A stretch of DNA of 64,000 bases, from the NCBI RefSeq assembly GCF_030122845.1, contig NZ_CP126084.1:868001-932000 (forward strand), in the 5' to 3' direction. Under the pieces are notes generated by a model. It was not told the origin of the DNA and ran no database searches. It saw nothing but the letters and a program-made list of their open reading frames with translations. This document shows positions 1 to 8,568 of this stretch, one piece after another. Within the stretch, counting starts at the first letter, position 1, and the number at the start of each line of letters is the position of its first letter. The stretch is from Paenibacillus woosongensis. GTDB lineage: Bacteria; Bacillota; Bacilli; Paenibacillales; Paenibacillaceae. Both the position numbers and the translations under genes were made by a program.

Positions 1-1
1 A

Positions 2-145
2 TACCGCCGAATGGTCGTGCAGGAAGCCGTCGAGGCCGCGGTTGAAGCGGGCTTATCCGTGCAATATAGCGAGGAGGAGCTGAAGGCTCTATTTCTGGAA
101 ATCATTAAGAATAAATACCGTTCGCATACGGGGGAGGGGAGCTAG
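2..145 (+). CDS. GntR-family transcriptional regulator, C-terminal end only
   Basis: An open frame enters from the left edge and stops with TAG at 143-145, two bases before the next start codon. The last 47 codons are visible. The segment around VVQEAVEAAVEAGLS and the closing ALFLEIIKNKY look like the short helical tail of YtrA-type GntR repressors, and another such protein lies complete at 57470-57874. YtrA-type regulators usually head operons of ABC transporters, and this frame is tightly joined to an ABC ATPase gene. The DNA-binding half is outside the window, so the family call is inference from tail and context. Confidence 0.6.
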   Translation, partial: YRRMVVQEAVEAAVEAGLSVQYSEEELKALFLEIIKNKYRSHTGEGS

Positions 146-147
146 GA

Positions 148-1047
148 ATGAACGAAACTTTGGCGCTGGAGCTTAAAGACGTCATAAAGAAACGGCGGCG
201 TAGAACGATTGGGCCAGTCAATCTCCAGATTCCCCAGGGACACATCGTCGCGCTGGTTGGGTCGAACGGTTCAGGGAAAAGTACGATTCTCCACATGCTG
301 ACTCGAAGCCTTATTCCGGATGAAGGGGAAATCAGGTGGTTTGGGGACAAGAGCGCCGGCGATTTACCGCAGGAAATCAGAAGCAGGATTGCCTATGTGT
401 CGGAGAATCCGCTAGTAGAGGAAAACTACCAGACCGCGGAGCAGGCCGCGAGCTTCCGGGCTCACTGGTATCCATCCTGGGATCAAAAGAAATTTGAACG
501 CTTGATGACACAATTTGAGGTGCCGCGGAATGAACGGCTGAACCGCATGTCCAAGGGGGAGCGCCGTAAATTTGAGGTTGCTGCTGCCCTGGCCGCAAGC
601 CCTAAGCTCCTTATTCTCGATGAACTATCGTCCGGGCTTGATCCATTTATCTGGAAGGATATGCTCGCAGAGCTTCAGAATAGCATGCTGGAAGAGGATG
701 TTACCATCATCATGGCGACCCATGTCGTAGAAGAAGTAAGACGGCTTGCCGACTATATCGTATTGGTGCATCAGGGCAAGGTGCTGGGCATGGCGGAGAA
801 AGACCTGCTCTACGGAAGCTGCTGTGAGGTATGGGTTCGCGGTGATTTAAGCGAATGGACGGGAAGACCTGAGCTCATTCGGTGCGAAGAGGATGAGCCG
901 TTGATGCATAAATTGATCGTCCGGGATGAAGCTTTTATGAGCGAACTGCAGCAGTCCAAGGATCTTCAGGTATTGCGGACCCGCGCCCTTGAGTTGGAAG
1001 ATGTGCTTCAACTCTGGATCCAAGGGCACGCTCCGGAACATAGATGA
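148..1047 (+). CDS. ABC transporter ATP-binding protein (YtrB-like)
   Basis: 299-residue cytoplasmic ATPase subunit. Walker A GSNGSGKS lies at residues 38-45, the signature MSKGERRKF near 130 and Walker B LLILDE near 155, followed by the switch histidine in ATHVVEE. The C-terminal 80 residues are poorly conserved, as in YtrB/BcrA-type subunits. The ATG follows GGGGAGGGGAGC, and the gene begins two bases after the GntR-type frame, so the two are cotranscribed. No membrane subunit directly follows; the next genes encode a second ATPase and one permease. The exported substrate cannot be told from sequence. In ytr-type systems the transporter responds to cell-wall antibiotics, which is analogy only. 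Confidence 0.85.
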   Translation: MNETLALELKDVIKKRRRRTIGPVNLQIPQGHIVALVGSNGSGKSTILHMLTRSLIPDEGEIRWFGDKSAGDLPQEIRSRIAYVSENPLVEENYQTAEQAASFRAHWYPSWDQKKFERLMTQFEVPRNERLNRMSKGERRKFEVAAALAASPKLLILDELSSGLDPFIWKDMLAELQNSMLEEDVTIIMATHVVEEVRRLADYIVLVHQGKVLGMAEKDLLYGSCCEVWVRGDLSEWTGRPELIRCEEDEPLMHKLIVRDEAFMSELQQSKDLQVLRTRALELEDVLQLWIQGHAPEHR

Positions 1048-1101
1048 TATTTATTTATGGACTTGGTAGAAATAGAAGCATGGAACAAGGAGGCTGAAAC
1101 G

Positions 1102-2007
1102 ATGGCTAAACCATTGGTATTGGAACAGGTAACGAAGCAGTTTGGGGAGAAAACGGCCGTAAACGGCATTTCCCTCCAAGTGGAGGAGGGAGAAATATAC
1201 GGGCTCCTTGGCGGCAATGGAGCAGGTAAAACAACGACAATGCGGATGGTGCTCGGGTTAATTTACCCTGATGCTGGGCGAATTCTCTACCATGGGCAGG
1301 AATACAGTGGCGAATTGCAGCACAAGATGGGTTATTTGCCGGAAGAACGCGGTTTATATCCGAAAGTAAAGGTCAGTGATCAAATCATTTATTTGGCCCG
1401 GCTGAAGGGAATGTCGGCCCAAGAGGCGGACAAAAGTCTGCGTTACTGGCTGGAACGCTTCGAGGTGCCGGATTATTATAACAAGAAAATTGAAGAGCTC
1501 TCCAAAGGGAATCAGCAAAAAATGGGCTTTATCGCAGCTGTCGTGCATAAGCCCAAGGTGCTGATCCTGGATGAAGCCTTTAGCGGACTCGATCCGGTTA
1601 ACGTCGAACTGCTTAAAGAGACTGTAAAAGAGCTGCGGGATGGAGGGACGAGCATCCTGTTCTCTACCCACCGCATGGAGCACGTGGAGGAGCTGTGCAG
1701 CAATATTACGATTCTGCAGCGTTCCAATACAGTACTGCAAGGGAATATTCAGGACATCAAGAAGCGCTATCCGCGCGAGGAGGTTCTTCTTCATACGACG
1801 GGAACGGTTACCGGCCTGGAGGCCATTCCGGGGGTAGTGCGGGTTGAACACCGCGAGCGCGGCTATTCTATCCGGATTTCCGATGTAGCGGCCGCGCAGG
1901 ACATTCTGCGCCGGGCCATGGAAGAGAGCACAGTTGAGCATTTTGAAATCAAGGAACCGACGTTGAATCAAATCTTTATTAAAGAGGTAGGTGAGTCGCA
2001 TGAATAA
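1102..2007 (+). CDS. ABC transporter ATP-binding protein (NatA/YhaQ-like)
   Basis: 301-residue ATPase with Walker A GGNGAGKTT, signature LSKGNQQKM, Walker B VLILDEAFSGLDP and switch histidine in FSTHRMEH. The C-terminal domain after residue 230 (IPGVVRVEHRERGYSIRIS) is typical of NatA/YhaQ exporters. The frame is open back to 1057, but AAGGAGG at 1087-1093 lies eight bases before ATG 1102, which is taken as the start. The stop overlaps the start of the permease gene by 8 bases, so this is its partner ATPase. Family members export sodium ions or unknown compounds; the substrate here is not known. Confidence 0.88.
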   Translation: MAKPLVLEQVTKQFGEKTAVNGISLQVEEGEIYGLLGGNGAGKTTTMRMVLGLIYPDAGRILYHGQEYSGELQHKMGYLPEERGLYPKVKVSDQIIYLARLKGMSAQEADKSLRYWLERFEVPDYYNKKIEELSKGNQQKMGFIAAVVHKPKVLILDEAFSGLDPVNVELLKETVKELRDGGTSILFSTHRMEHVEELCSNITILQRSNTVLQGNIQDIKKRYPREEVLLHTTGTVTGLEAIPGVVRVEHRERGYSIRISDVAAAQDILRRAMEESTVEHFEIKEPTLNQIFIKEVGESHE

Positions 2008-3295
2008 GCTGCTGCCGATCATTAATTTTACCTTTGCCAATAAGGTCAAGACGAAATCATTCGTCGTTACTACCGTCATTTTTGCCCTGCTGCTATCCAT
2101 CGGTATTCATGTGCCGTATCTGATTCAATTGTTCTCGGGAAACGAGGGCGGTACAAGTTCCCAAATTGGCCTTGTCTATGGCAACCAGCCTGAAATTGCA
2201 GCGTCGCTGGAGGCGTTTATCGACAAGCAGCCGGATGGCAAAATCAAGCTCGTGAAATACGAGCAAGCGAATGATCAGGCGCTCATGCACGATATGGAGA
2301 ACGGAACGATCAAGGGATACCTGGAGTTCGGCGAGGCTGAAGGGCTGCAATTTCCGAAGGTTATGTACACCTCCAAGAAGAACAGCATGGATTTAACGCT
2401 TCAGTCGACGCTCCAGCCCGCACTGGAGAACGTGAAAATGCAATACGTCACTCGTGGAAGCTCCCTAACCGAGGAGCAAATCGCGGCGATAAGCGCTCCC
2501 GTAATCATCGAAGAGCTGAAGGCCGAACAGGCCGCAGGAACGGGCAGTGCTGCCGATGCAAATGAAGGCTCTAAGCCGGCGGCGATCAATTACGTTATTG
2601 TATACGGCCTGATCGTTCTGTTCTTCATGACCAATATGATGACCGGCAACATGATTGCCGCAGAGGTAACTTCGGAGAAAAGCTCGCGGATCATGGAGAT
2701 TCTGGTAACGAGCGTTTCACCGCTGACGCAAATGTTCGGCAAAATTCTAGGCATGTTCCTGGTCGGCCTGCTGCAGATCGCCATCTTCATCGCCGTAGTT
2801 GCCATCAACCTTGCATTGCCATACAATCAGGCATCCTTGGCCGAGTTGAATTTGGATTTATCGCAAATGGATCTATCCATTTTGCTTGTTGGTCTTATCT
2901 TCTATATTCTGGGCTATTTCCTCTATGCGACTTTGTACGCAGCGGTCGGCTCCATTGTCAGCCGCACGGAGGATCTTGGCCAGGCGGTGATGCCGATCAC
3001 GATGCTTTCTCTGGCAGCATTCTATGTGGCGATGTTTAGCTTATCGTCTCCGAATTCCCTTCTGCTCAAGGTGTGCTCTTACATCCCGTTCGTGTCTCCG
3101 GTCACGATCCTGCTGCGGTATGGCGCAGGGGATGCAACGCTGCTGGAGGTAGGGCTGTCTCTGCTGATCCTTATTGTCGCTATCGTCTTCTTCAGCTGGC
3201 TGGCCGCCAAGATTTACCGCACGGGAGTCCTGCTGTACGGCAAGCGTCCGACGATGAAGGAGCTGCGCAAAGCGATGAAGGCGTACAAGATTTAA
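2000..3295 (+). CDS. ABC transporter permease (NatB/YhaP-like)
   Basis: 431-residue membrane subunit of the ABC-2 type. One membrane segment lies near the N-terminus (SFVVTTVIFALLLSIGI), followed by an extracytoplasmic domain to about residue 200 and then about five more segments. The conserved stretch EVTSEKSSRIMEILVTSVSP is the coupling region seen in NatB/YhaP permeases. GTG 1991 and ATG 2000 are both in frame; ATG 2000 has GAGGT at a usable distance and is preferred. It overlaps the ATPase gene by 8 bases, indicating translational coupling. Substrate unknown; sodium export is possible by family but unproven. Confidence 0.85.
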   Translation: MNKLLPIINFTFANKVKTKSFVVTTVIFALLLSIGIHVPYLIQLFSGNEGGTSSQIGLVYGNQPEIAASLEAFIDKQPDGKIKLVKYEQANDQALMHDMENGTIKGYLEFGEAEGLQFPKVMYTSKKNSMDLTLQSTLQPALENVKMQYVTRGSSLTEEQIAAISAPVIIEELKAEQAAGTGSAADANEGSKPAAINYVIVYGLIVLFFMTNMMTGNMIAAEVTSEKSSRIMEILVTSVSPLTQMFGKILGMFLVGLLQIAIFIAVVAINLALPYNQASLAELNLDLSQMDLSILLVGLIFYILGYFLYATLYAAVGSIVSRTEDLGQAVMPITMLSLAAFYVAMFSLSSPNSLLLKVCSYIPFVSPVTILLRYGAGDATLLEVGLSLLILIVAIVFFSWLAAKIYRTGVLLYGKRPTMKELRKAMKAYKI

Positions 3296-3343
3296 CTCCG
3301 TGTGAATTTCAAAAATATCATTGTAACAAAGGAGAAGATGAAC

Positions 3344-4549
3344 ATGAAAAATTGGAAACGATCGCTCTTATCCCTCTTTATTTCTGTAGGCTTGCTTGCC
3401 ACAGCGGCCCCGGCTATGGCTGCTCCACAGCCAGCTTCGGTCAAGATCAACAACCAAAACGTTGAATTCGCAACGAATGCGCCTATTGTTGATCACGGAA
3501 CAACGCTGGTACCGCTGAAATCAACGCTGCAAGCGATGAATGTGGAGCTAAGCGATGTACAGGATGATACGATTCATGTCGTGATTGACGGCAAGGAGAT
3601 TGCGCTGAACAGCAAGACAGAGCTGATTAACGGCGAGACGTACGCTCCGATTAGAATCGTTGGCGAAGCGGCAGGCTACAAGGTGCATTGGAATCAGCAA
3701 TCCCGCACAGTGTTTCTTATCTCCGAAGCTACGGGGGAAGGTGCCCGCGGCTTCATGTGGGAAGTCAAACATGGCGGCAATACGGTCTATCTGGTAGGAT
3801 CGATGCATATTGCGGACGACAGCTTTTATCCGCTGCGTTCGGAATTCGAGGATGCTTTTGCCGAAGCGGATTATTTGGGGGTAGAAATTGACCTTAGCAA
3901 GGCTGCTGATGAAGCCAATCAGAAGCTGATCCTGGATATGGGGATGTATCAGGACGGTACGACTTTGAAGGATCATGTGTCCAAGGAGACATATGCGAAG
4001 CTTGAGGATATTTTGCAGCAAAACGGCCTGGAGCCAAACGCCTTTGATGTCTTCAAGCCATGGGTCGTCGAGAGTACCATCAGCACGCTTAAATCGATGC
4101 AGTCAGGTTATGAAGCCTCTGCCGGAATCGACCTGTATTTCATCCAGAAAGCCATAGAACGCAAGCTGCCGGTGTTGGAACTGGAAACCTACGAGTCCCA
4201 ACTGAGCATGCTCGACGGGTTCTCCAGCGAATTGCAGGAGAAAAACCTAAATACCGCCTTGGACAACTTCGATGTTTCGGCTGAACTTGTGGACGATATG
4301 GCCGCTATGTGGAAATCAGGGGATGATCAGAAACTGCTTGAGTTCACCGAGAGCATGATCGAGGATCCGGAGTATTACAAAGCGATGCTGACCGACCGGA
4401 ATATCGTTATGGCCGATAAAATCGATGGATACCTGAAAAGCGACAAGAAAGCGGAATATTTCATTGTGGTTGGCGCAGCGCATTTCGCCGGCAAAGACGG
4501 CATCGTTCAGCTGTTGCAGGATAAAGGCTATTCCGTCGTTCGCAAATGA
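3344..4549 (+). CDS. secreted TraB/GumN-family protein with copper-amine-oxidase-like N-terminal domain
   Basis: 401 residues. A signal peptide (KRSLLSLF core, likely cleavage after APAMA) indicates export. Residues 30-125 form the copper-amine-oxidase N-terminal-like fold common in Paenibacillus surface proteins (VDHGTTLVPLK, APIRIVGEAAGY). The rest is a TraB/PrgY/GumN domain with its two landmarks, YLVGSMHIADDSFYP near 150 and VVGAAHFAGKDG near the end. The family is related to Tiki-type proteases, but catalysis in bacterial members is little studied. AAGGAGA at 3329-3335 places the start at ATG 3344. It follows the ABC genes by 48 bases and may be cotranscribed. Confidence 0.85.
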   Translation: MKNWKRSLLSLFISVGLLATAAPAMAAPQPASVKINNQNVEFATNAPIVDHGTTLVPLKSTLQAMNVELSDVQDDTIHVVIDGKEIALNSKTELINGETYAPIRIVGEAAGYKVHWNQQSRTVFLISEATGEGARGFMWEVKHGGNTVYLVGSMHIADDSFYPLRSEFEDAFAEADYLGVEIDLSKAADEANQKLILDMGMYQDGTTLKDHVSKETYAKLEDILQQNGLEPNAFDVFKPWVVESTISTLKSMQSGYEASAGIDLYFIQKAIERKLPVLELETYESQLSMLDGFSSELQEKNLNTALDNFDVSAELVDDMAAMWKSGDDQKLLEFTESMIEDPEYYKAMLTDRNIVMADKIDGYLKSDKKAEYFIVVGAAHFAGKDGIVQLLQDKGYSVVRK

Positions 4550-4604
4550 GGGTTCGGATAATCTTGCCAAGGTTACTAAGGTAAGTTATAGTGGGAGTAA
4601 CTGA

Positions 4605-4702
4605 ATATGGAGTGCGGGTGCTGGATAAAGTCCGGCTGAGATTGGAACCTGATGTTCCTGACCGTTAATCTGATCCAGGTAATGCTGGCGTAGAGAACAT
4701 AT
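4605..4702 (+). promoter_or_regulatory. TPP riboswitch (THI element)
   Basis: The conserved aptamer is recognisable: GGAGTGCGGGTGC, then GGCTGAGA at 4633-4640, an AACCTGAT segment, ATCTGATCCAGGTAATGCTGGCG and TAGAGAACAT. The P1 arms ATATG (4605-4609) and CATAT (4698-4702) close it. An intrinsic terminator follows at 4711. When thiamine pyrophosphate is bound the downstream thi operon should be shut off by termination, the standard mechanism in Firmicutes. Confidence 0.95.
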
Positions 4703-4710
4703 CGAATTTA

Positions 4711-4742
4711 AAGCCATTCGTGTATTCTCGAATGGCTTTTTT
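4711..4742 (+). terminator. Rho-independent terminator of the TPP riboswitch
   Basis: AAGCCATTCG (4711-4720) pairs perfectly with CGAATGGCTT (4729-4738) around an 8-base loop and is followed by a T run to 4742. Its place between aptamer and thiE fits the expression platform of the riboswitch. Confidence 0.9.
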
Positions 4743-4786
4743 GTGTCTTGCAGCCGGTAAATACAAAACGGAGGTAGAGTTGGCAG

Positions 4787-5434
4787 ATGAGAGAGTTTCG
4801 TTTGTACGCTATTACCGATGAAAGAAGCCATCCCGGCAGGGAGCTTGCCGAAGTGATGGAGGAGGCTATTCTTGGCGGTGCAGATATCGTGCAGCTTCGG
4901 GACAAGCACAGCGAGCGGGCGGCTGTGCTGGAGAAGGCGAAGCGGCTTCGCGAATTGACACGCCGGTATGACGTTCCGTTAATCATCAACGATTATATCG
5001 ATATTGCGCTTGAGGTGGATGCGGACGGCATTCATCTGGGCCAGGGCGACACACCGCTTCCCGTGGCCAGGGAGCTGGTCGGCGGGAAAATCATCGGCAT
5101 TTCCACGCATGCGATCGAGGAAGCGCTGCTGGCAGAGCAGCAGGGAGCAGACTATATCGGCGTTGGTCCCATATACCCGACGGCTACGAAGGCGGATGCA
5201 ACGCCGGTGACGCTCTCCTATGTCCGTGAGGTGGCGGAGAAAATCCGGATTCCGTTCGTGGCGATTGGCGGCATCAAGCTGCACAATGCGGATGAAGTGA
5301 TCGCTGCCGGGGCAACGAGAATTTGCGCGGTGACCGAAATTGTAGGCAGTCCGGACGTAAAGGGGACATGCGAGGCCTTTATTCGCAAACTGGAGCAAGG
5401 GGGAGCGCATCATGGAAAATACGCAAATCGTTGA
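4787..5434 (+). CDS. thiE: thiamine-phosphate synthase (ThiE/TenI family)
   Basis: 215-residue TIM-barrel enzyme. Motifs of ThiE are present in order: RLYAITD at the N-terminus, GGADIVQLRDK, PLIINDYIDIAL, DGIHLGQGD, GADYIGVGPIYPTATK and FVAIGGI. ThiE joins HMP-pyrophosphate to thiazole phosphate to give thiamine phosphate. The related TenI, a thiazole tautomerase, often sits beside thiO-thiS-thiG, so that role is possible; the VQLRDK and PTATK segments and the HLGQGD loop favour ThiE. GGAGGT at 4770-4775 precedes the ATG. First gene after the TPP riboswitch; it overlaps thiS by 23 bases. Confidence 0.85.
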   Translation: MREFRLYAITDERSHPGRELAEVMEEAILGGADIVQLRDKHSERAAVLEKAKRLRELTRRYDVPLIINDYIDIALEVDADGIHLGQGDTPLPVARELVGGKIIGISTHAIEEALLAEQQGADYIGVGPIYPTATKADATPVTLSYVREVAEKIRIPFVAIGGIKLHNADEVIAAGATRICAVTEIVGSPDVKGTCEAFIRKLEQGGAHHGKYANR

Positions 5435-5627
5435 GTTGAAGGTGAATGGCGTTAAGCACAGCTTGCAGGCGGGAACTGTTCAGGATGTGATCGCCCATTT
5501 CGGCTTGACGGGCAAGCCGGTTATCGTGGAAGCGGACGGTGTGATTTTGACCCCCGAGCAGTGGGCGGATACCACGGTGTCTGCAGGGATGGTCATCGAG
5601 CTGGTTCATTTTGTGGGAGGGGGTTAA
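5412..5627 (+). CDS. thiS: sulfur carrier protein ThiS
   Basis: 71-residue ubiquitin-like protein ending in Gly-Gly-Gly, with the ThiS features [28 protein letters not shown] and [10 protein letters not shown]. Its C-terminal glycine is adenylylated and converted to a thiocarboxylate, which donates sulfur to the thiazole ring made by ThiG. The adenylyltransferase ThiF is not in this operon. Translation is coupled to thiE by overlap and to thiG by close spacing. A sulfane-sulfur island begins 2.3 kb downstream, but a functional link is only conjecture. Confidence 0.92.
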   Translation: MENTQIVELKVNGVKHSLQAGTVQDVIAHFGLTGKPVIVEADGVILTPEQWADTTVSAGMVIELVHFVGGG

Positions 5628-5631
5628 ACGG

Positions 5632-6411
5632 ATGCGGGACGATGTTTTGCGTATCGGCGGTCGCTCGCTGTCGTCGCGTTTTTTTATTGGCACAGGGCTG
5701 TTTCCCAACCCGTTCGTGCAGAAGGAAGCGATCCAAGCTTCCGGGGCGGAAGTGCTTACATTTGCTATTCGGCGCATTAATCTCGACGCGGTAGAGGATG
5801 ATTCCATATTGCAGCATATCGAGGATGGCGCCTTTCAATATTTGCCGAACACATCAGGCGCAAGCACGGCCGAGGAAGCGGTCCGGATTGCGCGGCTTGC
5901 CAGAGCCTCCGGCCTCAGCGATTGGATCAAGGTTGAGATCAGCGCGGACGCGAAGACGTTGCTGCCCGACCCGATTGAGACGCTTAGGGCAACGGAAATG
6001 CTGGTCAAAGAAGGATTTACGGTGCTTCCTTATATTTCGGACGATCCGGTCATCTGCCGCCGGCTTGAAGAAGCCGGGGCTGCTGCGATCATGCCGGGAG
6101 CAGCGCCGATCGGCACGGGGCTCGGCATATTGAATCCTTACAATTTAGGCCTGATTGTAGAGGAAGCGGGCGTGCCCGTTATCGTGGATGCCGGGCTTGG
6201 GACGGCCAGTGACGTCACGAAGGCGATGGAACTGGGCGTAGACGGGGTGCTTATGAACACTCCGGTAGCCAAGGCGAAGGATCCGGTCATGATGGCAACC
6301 GCCATGAAGCACGCGATAGAGGCGGGACGGCTTGCTTATTTATCCGGACGAATTGCCCGGAAGAAGTACGCTTCCGCGAGCAGTGGCCTGGAACAGTTTA
6401 TTTTGAAATAG
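5632..6411 (+). CDS. thiG: thiazole synthase
   Basis: 259-residue TIM-barrel enzyme that condenses deoxyxylulose phosphate, dehydroglycine and ThiS thiocarboxylate into thiazole phosphate. ThiG hallmarks are FFIGTGLF, the active-site lysine segment [46 protein letters not shown] and [13 protein letters not shown]. The frame is open to TTG 5611, but GGGAGGGGG just upstream puts the start at ATG 5632, five bases after the thiS stop. Dehydroglycine would come from the glycine oxidase encoded next. Confidence 0.95.
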   Translation: MRDDVLRIGGRSLSSRFFIGTGLFPNPFVQKEAIQASGAEVLTFAIRRINLDAVEDDSILQHIEDGAFQYLPNTSGASTAEEAVRIARLARASGLSDWIKVEISADAKTLLPDPIETLRATEMLVKEGFTVLPYISDDPVICRRLEEAGAAAIMPGAAPIGTGLGILNPYNLGLIVEEAGVPVIVDAGLGTASDVTKAMELGVDGVLMNTPVAKAKDPVMMATAMKHAIEAGRLAYLSGRIARKKYASASSGLEQFILK

Positions 6412-6443
6412 CCCTATGAAAAATGGCGCTTGGGAGCGATAGC

Positions 6444-7667
6444 ATGATGCAGAATATTGTTATTATGGGCGGCGGCGTTATCGGATTGTCCTGCGCCTTT
6501 GAATTGCGGAAGCGGGGGCATAACATAACTCTGCTGGAAATCGGCAAATGCGGCGGTCAAGCCTCGGGAGCAGCCGCCGGTATGCTGGCGCCATACTCCG
6601 AAAACCTGGAGGAGCCGGACGAATTCTTTCGACTATGCCTGGACAGCCTGCGGCTGTATCCCACATGGCAAGCGGAGATCAGTCAGATGTCGGGAGAAGC
6701 CTTTGAATATGCCAACTCTGGTAGCCTTTATGCGGTATACCATGAAGCGGATATTTTGGCCTTGGAGGGCAGGCTGCTCTGGCAGCGGGAATTCGGTTCC
6801 TCCGGGCGGATTGTCGAAGGGGAGGAGCTTCGGCGGATCGAGCCGGGGATCTCCAGCGAAGTCAAGGCGGGACTATATACACCGGAGGAGAGCCATATTT
6901 ATGCGCCGCATTATGTGCAGGCGTTAGAGCACGTTTGCCGGAATATGGGCGTCCGTATTTTCGAGCATTTGGAGAGCGTGGACATTGTCGATTGGCTGCC
7001 AGGCCCTGGTAAAATGCCGGAGCAAACGCAAGCACCACTGGCACTGGGTCAAGGACAGCTGTTCGGTCTGCTGCAGGAGCAGCCGCAGTCTCTGCGCCGC
7101 GAGATCGTCTTGCAGTCCAAGGATGGCCGAAAATTCCCGGCAGATCGCTTAATTGTATGCTCCGGCGCTTGGGCCCAGGAACTTTCCGGAACGATTGCGC
7201 TTCCCCTTCCGATTTATCCGATCCGCGGGCAAATATGCGCTTACGATAACGCTCGGCATACGGTGAGGGGTATGGTGTTCAACAATCAAGGATACGTGGT
7301 CGCCAAAAATAACGGTACCGTCGTATGCGGCGCATCCGAGGATATTGCTGGATTCGATACTTCGGTAACGGAGAAGGGCATCGAGCGGCTGCGCAAATGG
7401 AATAAACGGCTGTTTCCTTCTCTGGAAGGGGAAATCCCCTTTCACCAATGGGCCGGACTGCGCCCTTCCACCCAGGATGGCCGTCCTTTGCTGGGGGCCC
7501 TCGAAGCTTCGGACCAGATCGTGTTTGCGGCTGGCCATTATCGCAACGGGATTTTGCTCAGCCCGATTACGGCCAAAATCGTGGCGGATGTCATCGAAGG
7601 CCTGAAATTGCCCAGCTATTATCCGGCGTTTGCGCCGGAAAGATTCAATCATATGATGATGCGCTAG
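6444..7667 (+). CDS. thiO: glycine oxidase ThiO
   Basis: 407-residue FAD-dependent amine oxidase. The Rossmann fingerprint GGGVIGLSCAFELRKRG opens the protein and ASGAAAGMLAP, the FAD contact typical of ThiO, follows. Near the C-terminus WAGLRPSTQDGRPLLG and AAGHYRNGILLSP are the family signature. It oxidises glycine to the imine needed by ThiG. The frame is open to ATG 6423; GGGAG at about 6432 selects ATG 6444 (or 6447). It is the last gene of the thi operon and is followed by a terminator. Confidence 0.92.
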   Translation: MMQNIVIMGGGVIGLSCAFELRKRGHNITLLEIGKCGGQASGAAAGMLAPYSENLEEPDEFFRLCLDSLRLYPTWQAEISQMSGEAFEYANSGSLYAVYHEADILALEGRLLWQREFGSSGRIVEGEELRRIEPGISSEVKAGLYTPEESHIYAPHYVQALEHVCRNMGVRIFEHLESVDIVDWLPGPGKMPEQTQAPLALGQGQLFGLLQEQPQSLRREIVLQSKDGRKFPADRLIVCSGAWAQELSGTIALPLPIYPIRGQICAYDNARHTVRGMVFNNQGYVVAKNNGTVVCGASEDIAGFDTSVTEKGIERLRKWNKRLFPSLEGEIPFHQWAGLRPSTQDGRPLLGALEASDQIVFAAGHYRNGILLSPITAKIVADVIEGLKLPSYYPAFAPERFNHMMMR

Positions 7668-7704
7668 ACGCAGCAATTAGAAAATCGGAAGCAATCGCAA
7701 GTGA

Positions 7705-7753
7705 AAAACCTCTTCTTGTGGGCGGCATCGCCTTTCGCAAGAAGAGGTTTTTT
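7705..7753 (+). terminator. terminator after thiO
   Basis: AACCTCTTCTTG pairs with CAAGAAGAGGTT around a GC-rich loop, followed by a T run. It closes the thi operon and separates it from the sulfur island. Confidence 0.9.
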
Positions 7754-7795
7754 GTCCTGGCTATTATTACCGCCCCAAGCTTTTGACAATCTTTG

Positions 7796-7824
7796 TTGAC
7801 AACGTAAAGATTCTGCTTTAAGAT
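7796..7824 (+). promoter_or_regulatory. sigma-A type promoter of the sulfur island
   Basis: TTGACA at 7796-7801 and TAAGAT at 7819-7824 are separated by exactly 17 bases. The downstream edge abuts the palindromic operator at 7826-7843, so a bound repressor would block initiation. Confidence 0.75.
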
Positions 7825-7825
7825 T

Positions 7826-7843
7826 TATACCCATAGGGGTATA
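7826..7843 (+). promoter_or_regulatory. CstR/CsoR-type operator 1
   Basis: TATACCCATAGGGGTATA is an 18-base near-perfect palindrome of the ATACC(C)-GG(G)TAT type bound by CsoR/CstR repressors. It lies over the expected transcription start. A second copy with 16 of 18 bases identical is at 11673-11690 in front of the cstR gene itself. Confidence 0.82.
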
Positions 7844-7919
7844 TGTACCATGTATGAAGCGATGAATCAAAATTAGGCTCGTGTGGAAAGTTCTTAAATG
7901 ATGAAAGGGAGGAATCGAA

Positions 7920-8510
7920 TTGTCTGAACCACAAGTGCAGAAGCTGCAAGTCGATAAAACGCTGGACTGTAAAGGACTTTCGTGTCCGATGCCCATAGTA
8001 AAAACCAAGAAGGCCATGGATGAGTTGAATCCTGGCCAAGTGATCGAGGTTCAGGCCACAGACCGCGGTTCGCTGGCGGATATTCAAGGCTGGGCCAAAA
8101 ATACAGGTCATCAATATTTAGGCACGATTGAAGAGAATAACATTCTCAGGCATTATCTTCGCAGATCGCGTCCCGACGAGATCAAAGCGGAGCAGAAGCA
8201 CCCCTATGTCGCTTCGAATGAAGATCTGCAGGTCAAAATCGCAGCGAAGGATGCCATCACGATTCTTGATGTGCGCGAGCCAGCGGAATATGCCTTCGGC
8301 CACATTCCCGGTGCGAGATCTATTCCGCTGGGAGAACTGGAGTTGCGTGCGGGCGAACTGAATCCGGACGAGGAAATCTATGTAGTGTGCCGGACCGGCA
8401 GCCGCAGCGACCTGGCTTGCCAACTGCTTGCCAGTAAAGGCTTCAAGCAGGTGAAGAATGTAACACCGGGGATGACAGATTGGAAAGGGACCTATGGAAC
8501 AGGCAGTTGA
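7920..8510 (+). CDS. yrkF: TusA-rhodanese fusion protein (YrkF-like)
   Basis: 196 residues. Residues 10-82 are a TusA-type sulfur carrier domain with the cysteine motif CPMPIVKTKKAM; residues 100-193 are a rhodanese domain with ILDVREPAEYAFGHIPGA and the active loop CRTGSRSD. The fusion would take sulfane sulfur on the rhodanese cysteine and pass it to, or from, the TusA cysteine. Domain order and neighbourhood match B. subtilis yrkF. Start is TTG 7920 with AAAGGGAGG seven bases upstream. First gene behind the operator-controlled promoter; dsrE follows after 58 bases. Confidence 0.88.
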   Translation: MSEPQVQKLQVDKTLDCKGLSCPMPIVKTKKAMDELNPGQVIEVQATDRGSLADIQGWAKNTGHQYLGTIEENNILRHYLRRSRPDEIKAEQKHPYVASNEDLQVKIAAKDAITILDVREPAEYAFGHIPGARSIPLGELELRAGELNPDEEIYVVCRTGSRSDLACQLLASKGFKQVKNVTPGMTDWKGTYGTGS

Positions 8511-8568
8511 GAAGTAACCCGCACCATTTTTTAAATTTAAATAAGACTACATTCATGGAGGTATTACG

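Noticed and set aside
1354-2100. 248-codon minus-strand frame
   Set aside because: Opposes the NatA-like gene with intact Walker motifs; no ribosome binding site.
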